39,118 nt of DNA, taken from an uncultured Desulfovibrionaceae bacterium (GTDB lineage: Bacteria > Desulfobacterota > Desulfovibrionia > Desulfovibrionales > Desulfovibrionaceae). The stretch is taken from assembly GCA_947037905.1 (NCBI GenBank), contig CAMQUX010000001.1:1-39118 (forward strand), in the 5' to 3' direction. The number at the start of each line of letters is the position of its first letter. Position 1 is the first letter of the stretch. Shown one piece after another: positions 33,838-39,118 of the stretch. The notes under the pieces were generated by a model. That model was not told the DNA's origin, ran no database searches, and saw only the letters and a list, made by a program, of their open reading frames with translations. The translations under genes and the position numbers were made by a program.

Positions 33838-35220
33838 TTATTTTCCAATACAGAAGGAATCAAAAATAGCATTTAAGATATCTTCTGAGGAAATTTCGCC
33901 TGTTATTTCTGCAAAGAGTGTACAGACAGTTTCAAGGCGCACTCCGAGTAAATCGTAAGGGATAGACATTTTTGCGTCAATAATGAGCATTTCAAGTTCT
34001 TCTTGCGCTTTTTTTAATACAGTTGCTTGTCGAAGATTTGGAACGCTTGTGTCAGGGTCTGGCATTTTATGTTCTTTTAAGAGAATTTCTTGTATTTTTT
34101 TAGAAAGCGCATCAATATTATCGCCAAATTTTGCTGCAATTTCTATGGTTTGAAAAGATTTTTTCTCAAAAAATTCTTTATGCTTGTGCTTAGAGCTTAA
34201 ATCAGATTTATTCAGTACAATAAGTGTTTTTTTAGGATCTAAACTATCAAGTGTGCCTATAATATCTTTATGAATTTCTTCTGTGTTATCAAGTAAGAAA
34301 AGTACTAAATCAGCCTCGCTTGCAAGCTCTTTTGCATGCCCTATGCCCGTTTTTTCAACAATATCTGTGGTGTCTCGTAGTCCTGCGGTGTCTGTTATAC
34401 GAACAAGTAGTCCGTCTAGATTAAGAGTTTCTTCAAGATAATCTCTTGTTGTTCCAGCAATATCTGTAACTATTGCTCGCTCTTTGCCTAAAAGGGCGTT
34501 TAGTAAGCTCGATTTACCTGCATTTACTCTGCCTAAAAGTACACACAAAGTGCCTTCTCTCCACGCTTTTGTGCGCTCAATACCTATTAGTAATTTTTGT
34601 ATTTCATCATAGACATTTTGAGTGGTTGTGAGTAGCTCTTCTGTGGACAAACATTCGAGTTCTTCTTCTGGAAAATCTACTGCAATGCACATTTGTATAC
34701 GTAAATTTTCTAAAAGGGCACGTAGAGTTTGGATTTTTTGCCCAAGAACGCCAGAGCGCTTAATTTGTGCTAGCTGTGCGGCTTCTTTTGAGGGAGCGTG
34801 AATAATCTCTGCTACTGCTTCTGCTTGTGTTAAATCTATTTTATCATTTAAAAAAGCTCGCAGGGTAAATTCACCTTTTTTTGCAAGCCTTGCTCCTAAT
34901 TTTATTACTTCTTCTAAGATACTTGTAAGGAGTGCCTGTCCGCCATGGCAGTGTAGTTCTATAATATCCTCACCAGTAACAGAATTTTCTTTTGGCATAT
35001 AGGCGAGTAATATATCATCTAACAGAGTTTTTTTATCATCAAAAATATACCCGTAATGTAGCGTGTAGGGTTTAAATTTCTGAATATTTTTTTCACTTTT
35101 AAATATTTTTTCTGCGATAAAAAGGCTTTTGTCTCCACTTATGCGAATAACCCCAAGTCCACCATCACCTTTTGGTGTGGCAATGGCTGTAATTGTATCT
35201 GTATGCTCGCTTATATTCAC
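33838..35220 (-). CDS. mnmE: tRNA modification GTPase MnmE
   Basis: Works with MnmG to put 5-carboxymethylaminomethyl groups on wobble uridine of tRNAs. The 460 residues contain the N-terminal tetrahydrofolate-binding domain (DTITAIATPKGDGGLGVIRISG), a helical domain, the G domain with GRVNAGKSSLLNALLG, DIAGTTRDYLEE, DTAGLRDT and NKSD, and the C-terminal FCIGK with the catalytic Cys. I chose the GTG at 35220 because AAAGGA lies six bases upstream and it gives the usual N-terminus; in-frame upstream codons would add 21 residues with no family match. Confidence 0.96.
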   Translation of the reverse strand: MNISEHTDTITAIATPKGDGGLGVIRISGDKSLFIAEKIFKSEKNIQKFKPYTLHYGYIFDDKKTLLDDILLAYMPKENSVTGEDIIELHCHGGQALLTSILEEVIKLGARLAKKGEFTLRAFLNDKIDLTQAEAVAEIIHAPSKEAAQLAQIKRSGVLGQKIQTLRALLENLRIQMCIAVDFPEEELECLSTEELLTTTQNVYDEIQKLLIGIERTKAWREGTLCVLLGRVNAGKSSLLNALLGKERAIVTDIAGTTRDYLEETLNLDGLLVRITDTAGLRDTTDIVEKTGIGHAKELASEADLVLFLLDNTEEIHKDIIGTLDSLDPKKTLIVLNKSDLSSKHKHKEFFEKKSFQTIEIAAKFGDNIDALSKKIQEILLKEHKMPDPDTSVPNLRQATVLKKAQEELEMLIIDAKMSIPYDLLGVRLETVCTLFAEITGEISSEDILNAIFDSFCIGK

Positions 35221-35328
35221 ATTTAATCCTTTAAAAAAACTGTTTATTCCTTGTAGTTTATAGCGAAATGATATAAATGTCATGTAAATTAATCTAATTT
35301 TTTTATAATTTTTTATAGAGATGTTTTA

Positions 35329-36243
35329 ATGGGAATCATAAAAATGCAAACGCTAACAATCGTAATCTGTACCTATAATCGCAGTTTCTTTTTAGAGAAA
35401 TGCTTAGAATCTTTACTGCGTCAAACAGTATCTCTTGATACATTTAATGTTCTCATAATTGATAATAACTCTACCGATGATACGCAAGAAATGGCAGAAT
35501 CTTTTCAAGATAAATTTCCACATTTCGAGATAATATTTGAGCCTAACCAGGGCTTAAGTTATGCAAAAAATACAGGCGCGGCAAAAGCGAGTACAGATTG
35601 GGTTGCTTTTCTTGATGATGATGGTGAGGCGCATAGTAATTGGGTTGAAAAAATATTTGAGACCATAGCAAAAAATGAATATGATGCTTTTGGCGGAATT
35701 TATTTAGCTCTATATAGATTCCGTGAAAGGCCTAAGTGGTTCTTGCAATCATGGGATAGTTCGGCTGGCGGTTATGTTGGAGGTAATGCAGTATTTTTGC
35801 GCGCAGCAGTTATTGCTGCTGGAGGGTTTCCCACTGATAAAGGAATGGTTGGAAATAAAATTGCATATGGAGAAGAAACTGTTTTATTCTTAAATTTACA
35901 GAAACAAGGTAAAAGAATTGGTATGGTTCATGATTTAATTGTAGATCATCATACGCAGTTATATAAATATAGTTTATGGTGGTCAATAAAGAGCTCTTAT
36001 CGTTCTGCTCGCGATAGTTTTTCTATTTTTAAAATTAAATCATTGCACACATTTAGCCGTTTATTTTTTGGATTAATATATAAAATATTAGTGCTCCCAT
36101 TTACAGTTTTATACAGATTCGCTTTTAGGAAAGAATATTTTTGGCAAAATGCGGTCTTAGATTGTTGTAGACCAATAGCATCTATTTTAGGAAGCATGGT
36201 GGGCTTTTTAAAAATGAAGGGGAAAAAAAATACTGAGAAATGA
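35329..36243 (+). CDS. Family 2 glycosyltransferase
   Basis: GT-A fold enzyme of 304 residues that transfers a sugar from a nucleotide donor, probably in surface polysaccharide synthesis. The N-terminus TLTIVICTYNRSFFLEKCL, the LIIDNNSTDDT segment and the metal-binding FLDDDGEAHSNW (DxD) are typical. GYVGGNAVFLRA is the acceptor-side region. The C-terminal 90 residues are basic and hydrophobic (LIYKILVLPFTVLYRFAF), suggesting membrane contact. The start could be the second Met (35344). Donor and acceptor cannot be read from the sequence. Confidence 0.88.
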   Translation: MGIIKMQTLTIVICTYNRSFFLEKCLESLLRQTVSLDTFNVLIIDNNSTDDTQEMAESFQDKFPHFEIIFEPNQGLSYAKNTGAAKASTDWVAFLDDDGEAHSNWVEKIFETIAKNEYDAFGGIYLALYRFRERPKWFLQSWDSSAGGYVGGNAVFLRAAVIAAGGFPTDKGMVGNKIAYGEETVLFLNLQKQGKRIGMVHDLIVDHHTQLYKYSLWWSIKSSYRSARDSFSIFKIKSLHTFSRLFFGLIYKILVLPFTVLYRFAFRKEYFWQNAVLDCCRPIASILGSMVGFLKMKGKKNTEK

Positions 36244-36994
36244 GGATAATTTTTTGTGTGTTTTAAAATATATATCCCAGATAACAAGCTCTATATTAGA
36301 AAAGAGTACTCAGTATTTAGTTTATGCAATATGTCGTTTTATTATGCCATATTGTTGTGCCGTATAGTTATGCAGTATAATAGTATCGTTTCATTTTTAT
36401 ATAATTGTACTAAGCAGAAAATATCTTGCGTAAAGAAATAGGGTGAGTGCGAAAAAAGTAGCATATAGAGAAAATAGAGCACCTAAAATAGAGCAAAGCA
36501 ATTGTTTATCTAAGAAATAACTCAAGTAAAATATATATGATAAGAGCGAAAGCTCTTTTTTTTTGGCATATAAATTGCTTTATTATAAAAAAAGGCTAAA
36601 ATATATAAAATTTATCTGTACTATTTATATTAACTATAAGTTTTGATATTATCTAATATGCCTTTAGATAGCTACAGTGCTCAAGTAAAGAGATAAGAAG
36701 TGTAAAAAAAATCTTGCTGAGTAATTTTTTTAAATAGAGAGTGTCAAATAAACATGAGCATAATAGCATATAATTTTAAGTAAACAAATAATAAGCAAAT
36801 AGTACATAATAAGTAAAGTAAACATGAACTACTAACAAACATATATTTTTTAGAAGCAAGTATGTTTAAGTTTATGAAAAGTAAAAGTAATTTAGCTAAA
36901 ACAAAAAATAGTTTAGCTTATGATAATTCTAAATATGAGATTTATTTGATATAAGTATTAAAGAATAAAAAAGAGAATTTAAGTAAAGGGAAAT
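36244..36994. other. 751-bp spacer between glycosyltransferase genes
   Basis: No convincing coding frame. A 61-codon frame at 36256-36441 lacks a ribosome-binding site. The region contains an isolated strong terminator at 36542-36564. Otherwise AT-rich, with repeated AAGCAAATAG/AATAAGTA-type strings at 36780-36830. Confidence 0.5.
36542..36564 (+). terminator. Terminator with GAAA tetraloop
   Basis: AAGAGC-GAAA-GCTCTT followed by eight T in total. It lies 300 bp after the nearest upstream stop codon, so it may end a long 3' region or a small RNA that I cannot otherwise see. Confidence 0.85.
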
Positions 36995-38251
36995 ATGAAA
37001 ATTTTACATCTAAATACCTACGAAAATATGGGAGGAGCAGCACTTGCTGCCAATAGATTACATAAGGCACTTCAAAGTGTGGGTGCAGATTCGCACATGG
37101 GTGTTGCTGTAAGACAAACAGAAGATGCAAGTGTTCATAGTCTTTTAGATGATAGCGGTATAGATGAGTTTTATTTAAATAATAGAAAAATAAATGGTTT
37201 TTTAGCTGAAGAATATCCTTCTAAGCTCACAAGTATAAAATTTTCACCACAAGTGTGGCATAGCAGTATTTACCGAAAAATTAATGAACTGAAGCCAGAT
37301 ATTATTCATATGCACTGGATAGTAGATGAATTTATTCCAACATCTGCACTGCGTGGGATTAATGCACCAGTAGTTTGGACGCTACACGATACATGGGCAT
37401 TTACAGGTGGTTGTCATTATTTTGGAAAATGTAATAAATTTAAAAAAGAATGCGGCGCTTGTTTTGTGCTAAATAGTAACAAAGAGCAAGATATATCGTA
37501 TATGTCTTTTAAACAAAAAGAAAAAGTGTACACTAAAATACAACCTACAATTGTGACACTCAGTAAACGATTTAAGGAAAATGTTTTAGAAAGCACTCTA
37601 CTTGGCTCGTGCACAGTGAAGCATTTGCCAAATTGTGTAAATACAGACTTGTTTTCACATGACACTATTGTTCGCAAAAAATTTCGAGAGACACTTAATA
37701 TTGCAGAAGATACTCGAGTTATTCTTTTTGGAGCAGATGGGGCTATGCAAGATTTACGCAAAGGTCCGGATTTACTTGCGCAGGCATTAGAAAAACTAAA
37801 GGGTCTGGGTGAGGAGAATATCGTCTGCTTAGTTTTTGGTTCAAAGGAAGGAGAGCAGTTAACGTTTCCAACATATTATTTGGGAAGGGTATCTCAAGAT
37901 GATTTACCAATAGTTTATAGTAGTGCAGACATGTTTATCTGCCCATCACGAGAAGATAATCTTCCAAATACCATAATGGAATCCTTATCTTGCGCAACTC
38001 CTGTAGTTGGCTTTGATGTTGGTGGCATACCAGATATGGTAGAGCATTTAGTCTCAGGTTATATTGCAAAAGCAGAAGATGTAGAGGATTTAGCAAAAGG
38101 TATGCAATATGTTTTAGCAGATGAAGACCGAAGAAAAAAAATGAGATTAGCTGCAAGAAAAACAGTAGAAGATAGATATAGTATGGCAGTAGTTGCAAAA
38201 GAGTATCTCGCTTTATACGAGGAAGTCTTGCAGAACAAAAAGAAAGCATAA
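36995..38251 (+). CDS. Family 4 glycosyltransferase
   Basis: GT-B fold retaining glycosyltransferase of 418 residues. The N-terminal Rossmann domain starts MKILHLNTYENMGGAALAA with the Gly-rich acceptor loop and continues with DIIHMHWIVDEF and TLHDTWAFTGGCHYFGKC, a segment seen in WcaC-like colanic acid and related enzymes. The C-terminal donor domain has SREDNLPNTIMESLSC (EX7E motif region) and VVGFDVGGIPDMVE. AAAGGG lies before the ATG. It probably builds the same surface glycan as its two neighbours. Confidence 0.93.
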   Translation: MKILHLNTYENMGGAALAANRLHKALQSVGADSHMGVAVRQTEDASVHSLLDDSGIDEFYLNNRKINGFLAEEYPSKLTSIKFSPQVWHSSIYRKINELKPDIIHMHWIVDEFIPTSALRGINAPVVWTLHDTWAFTGGCHYFGKCNKFKKECGACFVLNSNKEQDISYMSFKQKEKVYTKIQPTIVTLSKRFKENVLESTLLGSCTVKHLPNCVNTDLFSHDTIVRKKFRETLNIAEDTRVILFGADGAMQDLRKGPDLLAQALEKLKGLGEENIVCLVFGSKEGEQLTFPTYYLGRVSQDDLPIVYSSADMFICPSREDNLPNTIMESLSCATPVVGFDVGGIPDMVEHLVSGYIAKAEDVEDLAKGMQYVLADEDRRKKMRLAARKTVEDRYSMAVVAKEYLALYEEVLQNKKKA

Positions 38252-38294
38252 AGGCTTTCTAAAAATAAAAATTGGACAGAATACTATGTAATAT

Positions 38295-38327
38295 AGAGTA
38301 CGAGTATAACACAGAGTACGAGTATAA
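38295..38327 (+). repeat. 15-bp direct repeat
   Basis: AGAGTACGAGTATAA occurs at 38295-38309 and 38313-38327, 18 bp apart, just before the last gene. It may be chance or a local duplication. Confidence 0.7.
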
Positions 38328-38344
38328 TAAGGTAGACAAGTAGC

Positions 38345-39109
38345 ATGTTATTTACAATAATCACAGCAACATATAATGCTTGCGAAAATATATCTTTTCT
38401 TTATGAATCGCTAAAAAGCCAGACCTATCAGAATTTTGAGTGGATAATTCAGGATGGCGCTTCAAGTGATAATACGCTAGAGTTTATAGACTCTTATAAA
38501 GGCACATTGGATATAAGTTTAGAAAGTAAAAAAGATACAGGTATTTATGATGCGTGGAATAGTGCAATTAAAAGAATAAAAGGTGAGTGGGTAATTTTTT
38601 TAGGTGCTGATGATATTCTTTTAAACAAGACATCACTTGAAAAATTAGCCCTGTTTATAAAATATAATGAGCAGGAAAAAAATATAACTGAAGAGACTAT
38701 TTATGTGGCATCAAGTATGCTTCTAGCAGGAATATGTTATGAGCCAGATAAACATTACCTACAGAAAATGAAAAAGATGATACCTTTTCCATATCCAGCA
38801 CTGTTACATAGCGCAAAACTTTTTAAAAAGTATAACTATGATAGTGGTTTTAGAGTGGCAGGTGATTATGATTTTTTAATACGCACAATATCTAGTGGGA
38901 ATATAGTTTTTTATCCTCGAGTTCTTTGTAAAATGGGTGATAATGGAATAAGTAATACTCGTGAGAATGCACTTTTAATAGCAAAAGAAACATACGCTTT
39001 AATTAATAAATATTTTGGCGAAAAAATAGCAGCCCCTGCGTATAAGCATATGCTTTGTCTTGAAATTTTAGCAGCTAAAAAAGAAAAAGAAAGTAATATT
39101 TGTATTTAG
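38345..39109 (+). CDS. Family 2 glycosyltransferase, WcaA-like
   Basis: GT-A fold enzyme of 254 residues. Start MLFTIITATYNACENISFL, then SQTYQNFEWIIQDGASSDNT, the DTGIYDAWNSAIKRIKGEW segment and FLGADD as the metal-binding DxD-like site. This set is typical of the WcaA-like group that acts in exopolysaccharide and O-antigen assembly. The stop is at 39109, so the gene is complete. It follows the GT4 gene by 93 bp on the same strand. Confidence 0.9.
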   Translation: MLFTIITATYNACENISFLYESLKSQTYQNFEWIIQDGASSDNTLEFIDSYKGTLDISLESKKDTGIYDAWNSAIKRIKGEWVIFLGADDILLNKTSLEKLALFIKYNEQEKNITEETIYVASSMLLAGICYEPDKHYLQKMKKMIPFPYPALLHSAKLFKKYNYDSGFRVAGDYDFLIRTISSGNIVFYPRVLCKMGDNGISNTRENALLIAKETYALINKYFGEKIAAPAYKHMLCLEILAAKKEKESNICI

Positions 39110-39118
39110 CACAGCAAG

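Noticed and set aside
36256..36441. 61-codon frame in the spacer after the first glycosyltransferase
   Set aside because: No ribosome-binding site, composition like random AT-rich DNA (Tyr, Ile, Lys, Cys), no recognisable features.

Overview
The window reads as chromosome from a low-GC (roughly one third G+C by eye), Gram-negative bacterium. The best guess is a relative of the Desulfovibrionaceae, something like Lawsonia or another AT-rich gut- or host-associated lineage. The grounds are gene content and family resemblance: a 6S RNA directly upstream of rny, a paired Csd4/Pgp1-like and Csd6/Pgp2-like cell-shape system as in curved epsilon- and deltaproteobacteria, a QueH-type queuosine enzyme, a GSI-alpha type glutamine synthetase, and a CbpA-ClpB pair. 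This assignment is an inference. No transposase, phage gene, tRNA, rRNA or CRISPR array was seen. Many spacers are 250-750 bp long, AT-rich and without genes.

Layout. 1-4135 (minus strand): the start of a ferredoxin-like protein cut by the window edge, a strong terminator, rny (RNase Y), a 6S RNA, a ZapB-like mini coiled coil and glmU. 4813-7963 (plus): gpsA, a short array of a 15-bp repeat that stays open as a 40-codon frame, icd, a 36-residue basic protein and an FmdB-type zinc ribbon. 7964-16582 (plus): a structured leader, then the tight run purB-pyrE-L,D-transpeptidase/carboxypeptidase-membrane protein-M14 carboxypeptidase, followed by serS, era and an unknown gene. 16975-20637 (plus): a MerR-like regulator 24 bp upstream of glnA, then a tryptophan-codon leader peptide and terminator in front of a lone trpB. 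20969-26086: uspA (minus), an unknown gene behind a sigma-54-like promoter, serB, queH and hemW. 26429-31957 (minus): cardiolipin synthase, clpB and a DnaJ/CbpA homologue. 32172-35220: a rhodanese-membrane fusion, a small membrane protein, a small unknown gene and mnmE. 35329-39109 (plus): three glycosyltransferases, probably part of a surface polysaccharide locus that continues beyond the window.

The most interesting points are: (1) a complete Trp attenuator (promoter, leader peptide with tandem Trp codons, terminator) controlling a solitary trpB; (2) the cell-shape peptidoglycan cassette, whose middle membrane protein is unassigned and could be a new shape factor; (3) the leader upstream of purB, with a hairpin covering the ribosome-binding region of an 11-codon peptide followed by a terminator; (4) the 5-codon-period repeat frame downstream of gpsA; (5) an isocitrate dehydrogenase whose cofactor-site residues are all changed from the NADP type.
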